From contig QRFJ01000374.1 in NCBI GenBank assembly GCA_006176705.1, positions 372,001 through 436,000 of the forward strand: a stretch of DNA of 64,000 bases, in the 5' to 3' direction. The notes beneath the pieces were generated by a model. The model did not search any database. It saw only the letters and a program-made list of their open reading frames with translations, and was not told the DNA's origin. How positions within the stretch are numbered: the first letter of the stretch is position 1; each line of letters opens with the position of its first letter. The stretch is from Cocos nucifera. Lineage: Eukaryota; Streptophyta; Magnoliopsida; Arecales; Arecaceae. This document shows positions 22,327 through 34,044 of the stretch, piece after piece. A program made the translations under genes and the position numbers.

Positions 22327-23890
22327 TGGCAACCCAAGTTAGTATTTCTTTAGTCGAGGAAAAATCGACCTTCACTTTTCAATGGGACAAACTATACCTA
22401 TTGGAAAGCTCGAATGAGAATTTTCATACAAGCACTTGACTATAATATATGGAGTATCATAGTTAATGGACTACATATACCCACTAAAATAATTGATGGT
22501 GAGGAATCAATCAAACTCGAAAAAAATGGGATGAGATTGATAAGAAAATGGCTCAACTCAATGCAAGAGCCATGAATATTTTATATTGTGCTCTAGATGC
22601 TAATGAATTTAATCGCATTTCAACATGCATATTGGCTAAGAAAATATAGGATAGGTTAGAAGTAACTCATGAAGACACTAATCAAGTTAAGGAGTCACAA
22701 ATTAACATGCTTGTGCATAAATATGAACTTTTCAAAATAGAGCATGATGAGTCAATAACTGTAATGTTTACTAGATTTACGGATATTATAAATGGTCTTA
22801 AAAGTCTTGGCAAGTCTTATTCTAATAGTGACCTTATGAGGAAGATTCTTAGGTCTTTGCTAAGGACATGAAAGGCCAAAGTGACTGCAATCCAAGAAGC
22901 CAAAGATCTGAATATTTTATCCTTGGAGGAGCTTCTAGGATTACTAATGACACATGAGCTAAGCATGAAACAACATCAAAAAAAAGATGTCAAGAAAAAG
23001 AAGACAATAGCCCTTAAATCCATCACTCAACAAGATGAGAAATTCAATGAAACAGAAGATGAAGAAATAACCCTCATCATAAGAAAATTCAAGAGATTTT
23101 TGAAGAGAAAACAAAGGATGAGGAAGAGGCTATCTACCAAAGGAGAGCATAGCAAGAAAAAAGATAGGGAGCAACCCTTTATCTGCTATGAATGTAAGAA
23201 GTCGAGGCACTTTAAGTCTGAATGTCCTTAACTTAAAAAGATTTCTAAGAAATATAAGAAAAAGGCTATGGTGGCAACATGGAGTGATAATGACGACTCA
23301 AGCTTTGAAGAGGAAGAAGCTCATGAACAAGCCAACCTATTCCTTATGCCATATGAGAATGAGGTAAGTGTTGAAATCTCAAATGAATTTACATTCGAAG
23401 AACTTCAAGAAGCTTTCTATGATTTAGTAGATGATTTAAAAAACTTAGAAACTAAAAACAAAGAACTAAAATTAAAAAATCAAGTCTTGCTAAAAGAAAA
23501 TGAAATTATCCTAAATAAAAAACTAGTCTTAGCTCAAGAGAATTTAAATTTGAAAAATAAAATTGATAATTTAAAATCGATAGTTGAAAAATTTACTTTG
23601 AGTTCAAATAAACTTCATATAATTCTTGAAAATCAAAAGACCATTTATGATAAGACCGGTCTAGGCTATAACCCCCTAAGAAAAAAAAAATTTTGAAAAA
23701 TATTTTTGTAAATTCATAAAGCAATAAATTTTTAAATGTTACTTGCTTTAAATGTGATAAACTAGGATACAAATCTTATACATGCTTCTCTAACAATTCA
23801 AATATAACGAAAATATGGGTTCCAAAAGGAACCATTGTGACTAACTTTAAAGGACCCAAAAAAACTTGGGTACCTAGAGTGAGGACTTGA
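22327..23890 (+). pseudogene. SIRE-4 gag (frameshifts, two zinc knuckles)
   Basis: The ATG at 22327 starts MATQVSISLVEEKS and soon shifts frame. Capsid sequence continues through NIWSIIVNGLHIPTK and MFTRFTDIINGLKSLGKSY. The ORF at 22881-23231 is lysine-rich and carries the zinc knuckle CYECKKSRHFKSEC at 23184-23225, with all metal ligands intact but an arginine where glycine is usual. The next ORF (23268-23696) is acidic and then coiled-coil-like (ELKLKNQVLLKENEIIL). A second knuckle at 23744-23785 reads CFKCDKLGYKSYTC, with tyrosine in place of the histidine ligand. Confidence 0.85.
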
Positions 23891-23919
23891 TTTTGTATGT
23901 TGGTGTATCTTACATCCAA

Positions 23920-26900
23920 AAAAGAAAATCAAAGATAGTATCTTGACAGTGGATGCTCAAGATACATCATCGATGATGAGTCCCAATTCATCATGCTTGA
24001 TGCTAAAAATGGAGGGATGGTCACATTTGGAGACAATGGCAAAGAAAAGATCATTGGTATAGGTAATGTTGGTATCAGTCCCTCTAAGTATATTAAAAAT
24101 ATTTTATTAGTAGATTGTTTAAAACACAATCTCTTAAGTATTAGTTAACTTTGTGACAAGGGTTACAAAGTTGTTTTTGAATCTTCATTATGCATTGTAA
24201 CTAGTCCCAATGATGATGGCATTAAGTTTGTTGGTCATAGGCATGGTAATATTTATATGGTAGATTTGAATGATCTTTCTATGATAAATATGCAATATCT
24301 AGTAGCTATAAATGCCAAAATTAATGAAACTAATTGGCTTTGGCATCGTAGGCTTACACACATTAGTATGCATTCACTTTCAAAGTTTATTAAAAAGAAA
24401 TTAGTTACCAGTTTACCAAAATTAAACTTTGAAAAAGATAAAATTTATGATGCATGCCAACTAGGTAAACAAACAAGAGTTTTATTCAAATCTAAGAACA
24501 TTTTTTCAACTTCTAGGCCATTGAAACTTTTGCACATGAATTTGTTTGGTCCTACAAGAATAGCAAGCTTAGGTAGCAAATGTTATGATTTTGTAATTAT
24601 CGATGACTACTCATATTTTACATGGATTTTTTTTTTGGCACACAAAGATGAAACTTTTCATATTTTCATAAAGTTTTATCAAAAAATTACAAATAAAAAA
24701 GGATTTTTAATTCAAAGCATTCAAAGTGATCATGGAACTGCATTTGAAAATCAAGACTTTAAAAAATTTTGTAATAAAAAAAAATTAGTCATAATTTTTC
24801 AGCACCTAGAACACCCCAACAAAATGGAGTAGTAGAAAGAAAAAATAGAACTCTAGAAGAAATGGCCCATACTATACTATGTGAAAGTAACCTTCCAAGA
24901 TACTTTGTGGCGGAAGTAATTAATACAGCATGTTACATCTTAAACTGTGCCCTAATCAGATTAATTTTAATGAAAACATCATATGAGCTTTGGTAAGGAA
25001 GAAAATCTAACATTGCATATTTTCATATTTTTGGTTGTCGATGTTATATTTTGAACAATGATAAAGAAAAATTGGATAAATTTGATGCAAATCCTGATGA
25101 AGCTGGTTACTCCTCTTCTAGTAAAGCTTTTAGAGTTTTTAACAAAAGAATCTTAGTAGTAGAGGAGTTGATACATGTTTTTTTATGAGACTAATGATCT
25201 TCCATCAAGGAAGAGTAAGGGTATTGATGATGCAGAGCCTTTTATAGAAGGATTGAAAGAAATCATCCTAAAAGATTCAACAATTCAAAATGAAGAGAAT
25301 CATGAAGACAAATAAGAAATTGAGGGTGAAGGATAATAAGAACAACCTCAAGGTACAAATGATCTTCCAAAAGAATGGAGGTATATTCACAATCATCCCA
25401 AAGAACTAATTATTGGTGATCCTACACATGGGATAAGAACTCGCTCTTCACTTAGAGATGCGTACAATCATTTTGCATTTATTTCTCATTTTGAATCCAA
25501 AATCATTGATGAAGCCAAAAAAGATTATAATTGGATAAATACAATGCAAGAGGAACTTAATCAATTCGAAAGAAATAATGTATGGGCCTTAGTATCAAGA
25601 TCTAAAAATTATCCAATAATTGGTATAAAATAGGTATATAGAAATAAAATGGATGAAAATGGAAATGTAATTAGGAATAAAGCAAGATTAGTTGCAAAGG
25701 ATTATAATCAAGAAGAGAAAATTGATTTTGATGAAATCTTTACACCTGTTGCTAGATTAGAAGCAATTAGACTTTTACTCACTTATGCATGCTTTATGAA
25801 TTTCAAGCTATTTCAAATGGATGTTAAAAGTGCTTTTCTAAATGGATATATTATCGAAAAAGTTTATATAGAATAACCTTCCGATTTTGAAAATCATGCT
25901 TTTTCAAATTATATTTTTAGATTAAACAAAGCATTATATGGTTTAAAACAAGTATCTAGGGCTTGGTATGAAAGACTAAGTAAATTCTTGCTTAATAATA
26001 AATTTTTAAGAGAAAATGTAGATATAATCCTTTTCATTAAAATAGATCATGATGACATCTTAGTAATATAAATATATGTTGATGATATTATATTTGGATC
26101 TACTAATGAAATTTTATGTCAAGATTTTGCTAAGCTCATGCAAGGAGAGTTCGAGATGAGCATGATGGGTGAACTAACATTCTTCCTCGGACTTCAAATC
26201 AAACAAACAAAAGAAGGGATCTCCATCACTCAAAGCAAGTACATAAGAGAACTACTCAAAAAATTTAGGATGGAGAGCTCCAAAGCAATTGATACCCCCA
26301 TGAGTCCATCATGTAAGCTTGACAAGGATGAATGGTGTAAAAATATTGATCAAAAATTTTATAGAGGCATGATTGATTCTCTATTGTATTTAACTACTAG
26401 TAGATCAGATATCATATTTAGTGTTTGTTTATGTGCATAATTTCAATCCAATCCAAAAGAATCACATTTAAATGCTGTAAAAAGAATACTTAAATACCTA
26501 AAAAGAACTCAATCCATAGGTTTATGGTACTCTAAGAATTTATCAATTGATTTAATTGGATATTCAAATGCAGACTTTGTGGGATGTAAATTACACAGAA
26601 AAAGCACTAGTGGAACTTGCCAATTTCTAAGAGTTAACTTAATCTCTTGGTTTAGCAAGAAGTAAAATTCGGTAGCATTGTCTACAGCCAAAGTCGAATA
26701 CATTGCTGTCGGAAGTTTCTGTGCACAAATCTTGTGGATTAAGCAATAACTTAAGGATTTTGACATCCAACTAAATAAAACTCTCATAAGATGTGATAAT
26801 ACTGATGCCATAAATCTAACTAAGAATCCAATCCAACACTCTAGGTCAAAACATATTAAAACAAGAAATCATTTCATAAAAGAGCATGTTCAAAATAATG

Positions 26901-27021
26901 ACATAATTCTTGATTATATTTGTACTAAAAATTAATTGGCTGATATTTTTACTAAGACCTTAAGTGAATATAAATTCTGTGAGATTAAAAAAAAATTAGG
27001 AATTCTTGATCCCCTAGCCTA
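23920..27021 (+). pseudogene. SIRE-4 pol (protease, integrase, RT, RNase H; broken)
   Basis: The protease is near 23943 (LDSGCSRYI, DSG intact). The integrase at 24257-24832 has WLWHRRLTH and DACQLGKQ, but the first catalytic residue in HMDLFGP-type sequence is Asn (HMNLFGP). The first cysteine of the zinc pair is Tyr (YDACQ). After SDHGTAFEN the frame shifts near 24805, and NGVVERKNRTLEEMA with the glutamate lies in another frame. The RT has ARLVAKDYNQ, QMDVKSAFLNGY, ALYGLKQVSRAWYE and YVDD at 26075-26086, with a TAA codon directly before its isoleucine. RNase H ends KKLGILDPLA at about 27021. Several stops are single-base changes. Confidence 0.85.
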
Positions 27022-27639
27022 AACATCTTTATGATTCCAAGCTCTCTTCTATTAAAATATCATCTTAAACTACCTTGAGCCTATATCTCACTTTTCTTTC
27101 TCAAAAAGCTTAAATCTAATCATCTTTTGATCACTCTCATGTGTAAAATTCAACCTCTAAAATCTCAGATTTTTTTAGAATTTTTCATCAATTTTTGGAT
27201 TTTCTTGTGCCATGGGTTGACCTAAGGGATGACTCATGGGCATTCTTGTAATTTGACCAAAATCCTTTTCACTCGACCCTATTAATGAAGAACTCCTTCG
27301 GCCAAGAGGCCGACCTCCCCTGTTTCTCGCTTCATCCGAACAACTTGACCTTTCTCTCCAACCCTTCAATCAAAGAAATCTCTCGAAATCTCCCTTTCTT
27401 CCAAGATCCTCTCCTTAAATTGCCTCTTAAGGAACTAAATCTCTTTCTATTTTCTTTCTATTTGGGCAGTTTGAAGAATTCTAGCAAACCCTTGCCTTAA
27501 AATCCACCGTTGGCTCCTTCCTCAAAATCTTTCATCTTCTTCTCAAATCTTCTCTATTCCACTTTCCCTTGACTCTCTTGTGTGTGATTGAGGCTTCTTT
27601 TGGTTATAATGGCGCTCAAGATGAAACTAGAGAAGAAAA
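27022..27639 (+). other. SIRE-4 spacer between pol and the extra ORF
   Basis: It carries no gene. An ATG at 27609 opens a frame (MALKMKLEKK) that soon stops, but its first codons probably belonged to the downstream ORF before a frameshift near 27640. The minus-strand ORF at 27175-27369 has no recognizable feature. Confidence 0.5.
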
Positions 27640-28725
27640 TTGGTCCGTTGCTTAGAGGAAGAAGCCCACAGAAAAAAAATAGCACCAGAGCCCTCTCCTG
27701 GTCCAACCTCTGCCTCCAAACGATCTTCACAGTCTTCTCTTACACCAAGTAAGGTCCCTTTGTCTGATAGAAAGGTTGAATCGGAAAAGAATGTTGATTT
27801 TAGTTTCTTTGAGAAAGAAGAATTTTTATTTGTGTTAAAAATTAAAAAGCAAGGATGGGATTACTTTTTCAAATTGAAAGAAGCTACATATGTGGATTTG
27901 GTTAGAGAGTTTTACCTAAATTTGGCATACTTCAATAAAATAGTAAAATTTATTGTTAAAGGTACTGAGATTACTCTTGATCTAGTTCACCTGGGAGAAA
28001 TTCTAAGATTATCATGTGAGGGTTACAAGAAAATGGAACTAATCCATAAAGAAGAAGGACTGAGAGCCATCTTAGGGAGAGAATTTGAAGAAAATTTGAA
28101 TAAATTAGAGGCCAAGATTCTTTCTGCTAAAATAAGAGTGTTACACATCATGGTCACCAAGTTATTTATCCCTAGGAGTGGCAGGCATGATTTATTATCT
28201 GGTAGGAACATATGTATCATGTTTCATATGATTACAGAGATCCCCTTTAACCTCTCTATTTTGATGATAGAAATGATGAGAGAGACCTTGAATAGGTCTA
28301 AGGCACATCTACCCTATGGTATGGCCCTTTCATTAGTGTTTAGGAGGTTTGGAGTTAGTTTTGAAGGAGAGCCAGTTGCCAGATTATCTTACACCGATAC
28401 CATCAACTACCACACACTACATCATATCGGTTTTTCAAAGATTAATGATGGTTGGTCCAAAGATGCCGAGGATATAGAGAGAGCTAAGGAGGAGGGACCA
28501 TCTTCATCTCCTCATGATCATAGAGGATCTCCTAACTTTCAGTTTGTATCTGATCATGAAACTGATCCCTCAGAGTTAGTGAGGAAAGATGCAGATGTGG
28601 CACCATCAAGGAGCAGAGACATAGATGTTAGATTCTCTGATGACCAGATCAGGAGGATCACTGACCAGTTAGTTCAACCGATTATCGATATCCTATCTCA
28701 GAGGATTGCAGATCTTTTATCTTAG
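27640..28725 (+). CDS. Extra ORF of SIRE-4, plant-transposon-protein type, 361 codons intact
   Basis: The ORF starts MVRCLEEEAHRKK; the original start may be the ATG at 27609 in another frame. Residues 1-50 are rich in Ser, Pro and Lys. Residues 55-265 form a folded-looking region with WDYFFKLKEATYVDLVREF, VKGTEITLDLVHLGEIL and MIEMMRETL. This resembles the domain annotated in plants as 'putative plant transposon protein', which often accompanies retrotransposons. The tail is acidic and ends with an amphipathic stretch (QLVQPIIDILSQRIADLL). No signal peptide or convincing membrane segment is visible. It sits where SIRE elements carry their env-like ORF, but nothing supports a membrane protein. 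It is uninterrupted although pol is full of stops. The function is unknown to me. Confidence 0.55.
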   Translation: MVRCLEEEAHRKKIAPEPSPGPTSASKRSSQSSLTPSKVPLSDRKVESEKNVDFSFFEKEEFLFVLKIKKQGWDYFFKLKEATYVDLVREFYLNLAYFNKIVKFIVKGTEITLDLVHLGEILRLSCEGYKKMELIHKEEGLRAILGREFEENLNKLEAKILSAKIRVLHIMVTKLFIPRSGRHDLLSGRNICIMFHMITEIPFNLSILMIEMMRETLNRSKAHLPYGMALSLVFRRFGVSFEGEPVARLSYTDTINYHTLHHIGFSKINDGWSKDAEDIERAKEEGPSSSPHDHRGSPNFQFVSDHETDPSELVRKDADVAPSRSRDIDVRFSDDQIRRITDQLVQPIIDILSQRIADLLS

Positions 28726-29214
28726 CAGATGGCTAGTACCACTCAGGAGGAGAATACTCACTTCATCCCATCTTTTGATCAGTCTGTGATTCCACATATA
28801 TCTATTATCTTCTAATTGCTTACTGCTCAGTCTGCACGGCTTGAGGACCTCGAGCGATGTATTTTGAGATTGATAGGTAGAGTTTTAGATTTACAGAGGT
28901 AGGTTTTGGATTTGGCTCATCCCCAGATGAGAGAGAACATTTTAGAGATATCAAATCTTACTGCTGAGGCAGTCAGACTCCGAGGTGTTTTGGAGGGTGG
29001 TTTTGACTTCTTGAGGAGAGAGTTCAGAGATTCCAATGAGACTCTATCTACACAGATTGGTGCCATCACTCAGTCCATGTCGAGAGCACTGGATCATTTA
29101 AACACTATCAAGATTACTCTTCTTGCTCAACCCACTTCCTCTCAGACTCCTGGGCCATCTCATTCAGTTGCTCGAGCTTGCACCTCCACCCATGGTCGAG
29201 GCAAACGTGGTTGA
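28726..29214 (+). pseudogene. C-terminal remnant of the SIRE-4 extra ORF
   Basis: Beyond the TAG at 28726 the same frame goes on with MASTTQEENTHFIP, a TAA near 28816, LTAQSARLEDLERCILRLI, a TAG near 28903, and then 28906-29214 with helical, coiled-coil-like sequence (EISNLTAEAVRLRGVLEGG) and a basic end, HGRGKRG. The frame match suggests one protein of about 520 residues before three nonsense changes. Confidence 0.55.
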
Positions 29215-30082
29215 GAACATGCTCCTGGATTTGACTCTGACACATTCTATCACATCTTTGATTTCTCATCCGATTCAGATGCTTCCAACCATGATCTCTA
29301 CTAGATCTAGTTTAATCATCTTTGTATTAGGTTATGATCTAGTATCTCTTAGTTATTTTTATGAGTTATTGATCAAGTCATAGTTGGTTATATTTTTTTT
29401 TGGATCAAACTTATGACATTGGTACTATTGGCTGTTTGGGTCATAGATAGTTGTATCTATAAATTTTGTATGTTTTGATGGCCTAATTCTCATGAATACT
29501 TTTGATACCTTTATATTTTATATGTTTAGCACTTATATATTTTGATGACTTGATGTTATGATAATCATTTGAATGTAAATATGTGATGATGTCATTTGAA
29601 TGATGTGAAATAAAATCTTTGTGAATTAGCTAAATTTTATTATGATCATTATGTTGTAAATTAAAAGTTTTATTATAAACTCTTATTCTAACAAGAAAAT
29701 ATATGGAATAACTTAAGGGAAAGGCTTTTTTATTTTTGAATTTTAAAATTCTTTAAGATCTTATTTGATGATGTCAAAAAGAAAGAGTAGAGTAAATAAA
29801 ATTAGGTTATAAGCAAAATTAAAATAAAATTGATAAAAAAAAAAGAAGTAAAACTGACAAAAGGAATAAGTAAGTCAAACACTTTTGCAAATCATTTAAA
29901 TACCTGACTATAAGTAATCATCAAACTGCTCTTGATGCCATATTGATTAAATAATTGAATATAATATCCTAGAATGTGATGTAGCATGTCCTTCAAAATT
30001 TTTGAAACCCTCAATCAATACTTCTACATGCTTTATTTTTGCTTATGCTCAAATATTTTATTATCATCAAAAAGAGGAAGAT
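29215..30082 (+). other. SIRE-4 noncoding tail before the 3' LTR
   Basis: AT-rich sequence without credible ORFs. The last 14 bases (30069-30082) are the polypurine tract AAAAAGAGGAAGAT. Confidence 0.7.
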
Positions 30083-31431
30083 TATTGCTCTAAGAATTGA
30101 TTTTGATGATTACAAAGCATTTGAGGAGATTACTAATGAATTTGACTTGAAAAAAGATTTTTTATATTTCAGGAGCAAAATCATAATTTTATCAAGTTTT
30201 AATCTGAGAGTCTTAAGACCAAGTATAGAAGATTTTTAATCCTTTGGAGGCAATTCCACTATTTTTGGATGCTTATTTTGGGAGAAAATCAAGTTTGAAG
30301 CGAAAAGATCAACCCCTAGGTCGTCCCTTGCTGAAAAGGGCTGTTTGGCACGCTGTCTCTATGTCAAGGATCGATCTTTGCTGTTTCGAAGGCTAAAAAT
30401 ATAGAACGGCTATTTTTCTAGATTTTATCTCAGAGTTCAACCACGAGGTCGACCTTTGTGCTATGAGTCGACCCATAAGTTAACCCTGGGGTCGACCTCT
30501 GCTGTTTCGAAGGCTAAAAATATAAAACGGCTATTTTTCTGGATTTTATCTCAGAGTTCGATCTTGAGGTCGACCCTTATGCCATGAGTCGATCCCAGTG
30601 TCATGAGTCGATTCCTACAATGAAAATTTTTCTGCAATGGCTTTTTTTTTGTTTTGGCAAGTTTTAATGGTTTTTTTAATTTCTTCAACGGCTACAAATC
30701 CTGCCCAAGATTCTCTCTTCCACCTATTGAAGATTTAAAAGGCTTTAAATAGGAAAAAAATACAAGAGATTAGTGTGATTCAATTTCAATCCTAAGCAAA
30801 AGTTATCTTCAAGCAAAGAAGCCTTCGTTTCAAGTTCAACTACCTCTCAAAAGCTTTTTCAAATCTCCAACAAGCTTGAGAAAAATTAGAGAAGCTTCCT
30901 CCATTATTGTGAAAAGCGTTCTTAAGATTTTATTTGCTCACAAAGGAAGCTAAACTTGTATTTGATTGTCATTAAATCTTTTACTCTGCTTTACTATTTT
31001 AATTCAAGTCTTGGGGGGTTCCAAAACCTGGGAAGGTTAATCCTAACCTTGAATAGGATTGTGTTAGATTTGCTTGTATCTGAAAAATAAGTATTCTAGC
31101 TTGGGATAGCTAGGATTGAAGGTTTCTAATGGTGTATTCAGTTTGAATATGGTTAGTGAATTTTAATTTCCAAGTAGGAGCTTGGAGAGTGGATGTAGGT
31201 ACAAGAAAAGCACCGAACCACTATAAATCTTGCTTGTTTGTGGTATACTTGCTATCTTTTTTTTCTTAGTTTATTAAATTCTTACTCTCTAATCTTTTAT
31301 ATTTTTTTCTAATCTAAATCACTTCACACACACATCTTGCATATCATCATTCAATCTTGATATCTTTAAATTAGCTTTAAAATATTAAAAATCTAATTCA
31401 CCCTCCCTCTTGGGTTGCTAGCTGGGCAACA
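30083..31431 (+). repeat. SIRE-4 3' LTR (1349 bp)
   Basis: It starts TATTGCTCTAAG (TG changed to TA) after the polypurine tract and ends GCTGGGCAACA. It is longer than the 5' LTR because of the internal duplication at 30381-30622. The small ORF at 30039-30239 crosses the LTR boundary and has a poorer counterpart in the 5' LTR, so it is not a gene. Confidence 0.9.
30381..30622 (+). repeat. 121-bp tandem duplication inside the SIRE-4 3' LTR
   Basis: Two adjacent units begin CTGTTTCGAAGGCTAAAAAT at 30381 and 30502. The 5' LTR has a single, diverged unit near 21347. Each unit holds GTCGAC palindromes. The two units differ at several bases, so the duplication is not recent, or was present in the source copy. 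Confidence 0.8.
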
Positions 31432-31436
31432 CTATC
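31432..31436. repeat. Target site duplication of SIRE-4, right copy
   Basis: CTATC directly after the LTR end corresponds to CTACC at 21045-21049. Confidence 0.75.
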
Positions 31437-32885
31437 GAATTTAGACTCTAAGATTATGAGAGGTTTAATTAATTATTTTAACTCAATTTGATTGAGTTAT
31501 GATTTTTGATTCAAGTCCAATTGAATTGGTTTCAGTTGGGTTTAACCTGATTAGGTCACAAGTTGACCTAATTACCGGAGAGGTTCAAACCTGATTTGAT
31601 CAGAGTTTGGACTTGATCAATTTTTGATTTTATTGAGATTTAATTGAGCCTAATTAAGCTTAAATAGATTGAATTTAATTTATTCTAATTGGGCCTAACC
31701 AATTTTGATTGGGTTGGTTCAGTTGGTTGAAATTTGAATTTCAAAGACTAATTTGACTAGTCTTCTCTTTCCATGCGCCACCTATGTCCCACGCCCACTT
31801 AAAATTTGATTTTTATTCTCTCATGACTTTTCTCCCACACATATAATACCTCATGCCCTGATCTTCCACGTCCTCAATGGATAAGTTATAGTTAGTTGAC
31901 ATTCAAATTTAAAATGAGTTTGAATTTGAGTTGACAACAACCATATCTTATCTCTTATGCCATGCTTCTCTTGTGCGCCAATTATCTCCACGTGAAAGGG
32001 GTTTCACATGGACTTTTCCTTGCTGAAGAGTGGGTGCACAACTCCTTCACATGTCCCAAATACGTTTGAATTGGTTTGGATGAAGTTTGAATTAAAAAGA
32101 GTTTTGAATTCAAACTAGCATTTAAACTAGTTTTTGGTTTCCCACATGCATAGAAGTTGTTCTTTGCACAAATATTAAAAGAAAAGTTTTTTGGGGCTTG
32201 TGCTAACACCTATTCTGAAGAGAGGACTTCCATGAGATTCATTTGGTGCATGGGAAGAAGCTTCAATCATCTCCGAGAGAAAGAAAATCAAGAGAGAAGG
32301 GGCACAAGGTTTTTAGGGAGAGTGCAGTCCTAGGTATTCGACATAGGTTTCGGGAAGCCATTACATGAGCTACGTACATCGTAAGCCCACAAAATTTTAG
32401 AGAGAACCTCCTCTACCTCTCTATTATGTCTACCAGCAACCATGAGTATCCGTGAAGTCCATAGATGAAGATCGAAGTTATTTGATCGAAATAGCCTTTG
32501 AAAGACTCTGGTGTCGAGCTAGCACTCATGGGGAGCCGATCAGGACCAGGAGCCTCGTGTGGATGATCCATGGAGGCTAGATATCTGTGTGATTGCATCA
32601 TAACCAGTGGACCTCCTCGACGATGATCAGATCGTGGTGATCAACTATCCATAAAAAGGTATTGTATTCTGAACACATAGATGTAGTAAATAGTTTGCTG
32701 CATAGTTTTATTTTTTTAGATCTATATGAATGCATGCATATAATGTTTAGATTCTTAGTATAGGATTTAATATTTTGATATGATCAGTAGATAATTAATT
32801 AGATTAATTACTTTATCATTATATTTTTGCTATTTTTAAATTTTTTTTTGAAAGTAGCACTGCAAATCTTGCACTATTTCCTTCA
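31437..32885 (+). repeat. Copia-3 3' LTR, second part
   Basis: This is the continuation of the LTR begun at 19898. Its last 217 bp (32669-32885) match the 5' LTR remnant at 13989-14204, ending CCTTCA. The joined LTR would be about 2.6 kb. ORFs at 31982-32209 and 32413-32601 (minus) have no supporting features. Confidence 0.85.
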
Positions 32886-32899
32886 GAAGGAGTACCCTT

Positions 32900-33345
32900 T
32901 ATCAAAAGAGGTATCCCATTCTGAGAGAAAAGGTACCAACAATCCTCAGAGCTAGAATGACTCTTGATAGTAAAGAAAGATCAAAAGAGGAAAATAGTTA
33001 GATCAATCTCAGCTAAAAGATAGGTAGTCAACAAACTGATAATGAATCCAAAAAAGTTAGCGATGAGAGAACATAAGGAGATGTCGAGAAAGTAAAAAAG
33101 ATAGATGAGAAAGGAATGAGGAGGAAGTCTGAGCCCAGTTCGGAATGATTCCTCATAAAGCTTGAGTCGACCCCAAGGAGGATTGCAAATCCGATCACTC
33201 GGCCCCGGCAGCTCGAGTTCAAAATCAGAAAAAATTCCAAACTTGACTCGGATTAAACTCAAATCATCTAAATTCAAAGAAGACTTGAAGGTACCAAGCA
33301 CAAAAGTCGGATTGACCTCATGCTTGATATCTGACTTTATTGAAT
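32900..33345 (-). pseudogene. Antisense extra ORF of Gyp-5 (truncated)
   Basis: A minus-strand frame around 33301-32981 reads DDLSLIRVKFGIF, ELPGPSDRICNPPW and LKLYEESFRTGLRLPPHSF. The last segment is the signature of the plant domain named 'transposase (putative), gypsy type' ('LYEEFFRAGLRLP' in typical members). The frame continues toward 32981 with degenerate hydrophobic sequence and is then cut by Copia-3. The homologous part of Gyp-6 (45290-45420, plus) is visible through DDLEMI and QICDPP. Its function is not established; family members occur in gypsy elements of the Tat type as additional, often antisense, genes. Confidence 0.6.
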
Positions 33346-33719
33346 TCTCTCCTGAAGATGAGCAAGAATTCGAAGATCAATCCCTGGCAGGAGTCCACCA
33401 TGGAAAAAGTACAGATGGATTGAAAAGGTGAAACAAAAAAGAGAATAAAAAGGGAGAGAAAGGGAAAAAGAAACAAAAATGGGAGATAAATAGTATGGAA
33501 AGAAAATGGGATCAGAAGACCAACCTACGACTGTGGCAAATGGTGAAAAGGGATGAGAACAACTGATAAGATCTTGTTGATCACTGGGACAGAGGGAGAA
33601 GACCTCGGTGATGACTATAAAGCACAAGAACATAAGGAAAGGGTGGTCGATAGGAACACTCGATGGATGGAAAGAAGAAGGAAGAGAAAATGGAGCTTAG
33701 AAATCAAGAGATAGAAGAG

Positions 33720-33728
33720 TATTTATAA
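33720..33728 (-). promoter_or_regulatory. TATA box, candidate promoter of the Gyp-5 antisense ORF
   Basis: The minus strand reads TTATAAATA, followed by a pyrimidine-rich leader leading toward the antisense ORF. It lies about 320 bp inside the polypurine tract. Gyp-6 has a TATAAATA at the equivalent place. Confidence 0.45.
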
Positions 33729-34028
33729 CCAAAAAGGATGGGTACGGTCAGATATTAAATCATTCCTCAACCATTAATGTCTAGCCACATGGTGACCCTC
33801 TATTAGTCCAAAAGTTTCCACCAGCCATTCCATTTCAAAAAACGACACCCAAAATAATGTTGGCCGCTCTTTGAAAATAGAGCCCCTTATGATTACTTCT
33901 TGGTGCGACTTTTCATTTTCGATGGAAGCTGTGGATGTGTAATTTTAGCTGAAAGTATATTACTGTTAGTCTTTGGCACCCTTGACTCGATCTACTCCCT
34001 TCGTCCAAGCCACTTCGGCTTGAATTCG

Positions 34029-34044
34029 AAAGTAAGGGGGCAAG
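34029..34044 (+). other. Gyp-5 polypurine tract
   Basis: AAAGTAAGGGGGCAAG lies directly before the presumed LTR start. Confidence 0.55.

Larger units (their letters stand above)
21050..31431 (+). mobile_element. SIRE-4: SIRE/Maximus-type Ty1/copia element with an extra ORF
   Basis: Its direct LTRs lie at 21050-22262 and 30083-31431. A methionine primer site is at 22265-22276, gag starts at 22327, pol ends at about 27021, an additional ORF lies at 27640-28725 (with remnants to 29214), and the polypurine tract is at 30069-30082. The second zinc knuckle, the YDACQLGKQ and IQSDHG integrase motifs, the RT style and above all a long region with an ORF after pol are what the SIRE lineage shows. Gag and pol are broken. 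It lies inside the 3' LTR of Copia-3. Confidence 0.9.
13989..32885 (+). mobile_element. Copia-3: old Ty1/copia retrotransposon with both LTRs broken by insertions
   Basis: Its primer site is at 14207, leader at 14219-15945, gag at 15946, pol ends at 19882, and the 3' LTR starts at 19898. That LTR stops at 21049, where SIRE-4 begins, and resumes after SIRE-4 to end at 32885. This is shown by 32669-32885 matching 13989-14204, the last 216 bp of the 5' LTR, almost base for base. The rest of the 5' LTR should lie left of the window, beyond Copia-2. The reading frames carry many more stops than those of Copia-1, consistent with an older insertion. Right of its end is Gyp-5, into which it inserted. 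Confidence 0.85.

Noticed and set aside
33337..33633. 98-codon minus-strand ORF upstream of the Gyp-5 domain
   Set aside because: Ser/Phe-rich translation of a pyrimidine-rich leader; the recognisable domain starts only after it.
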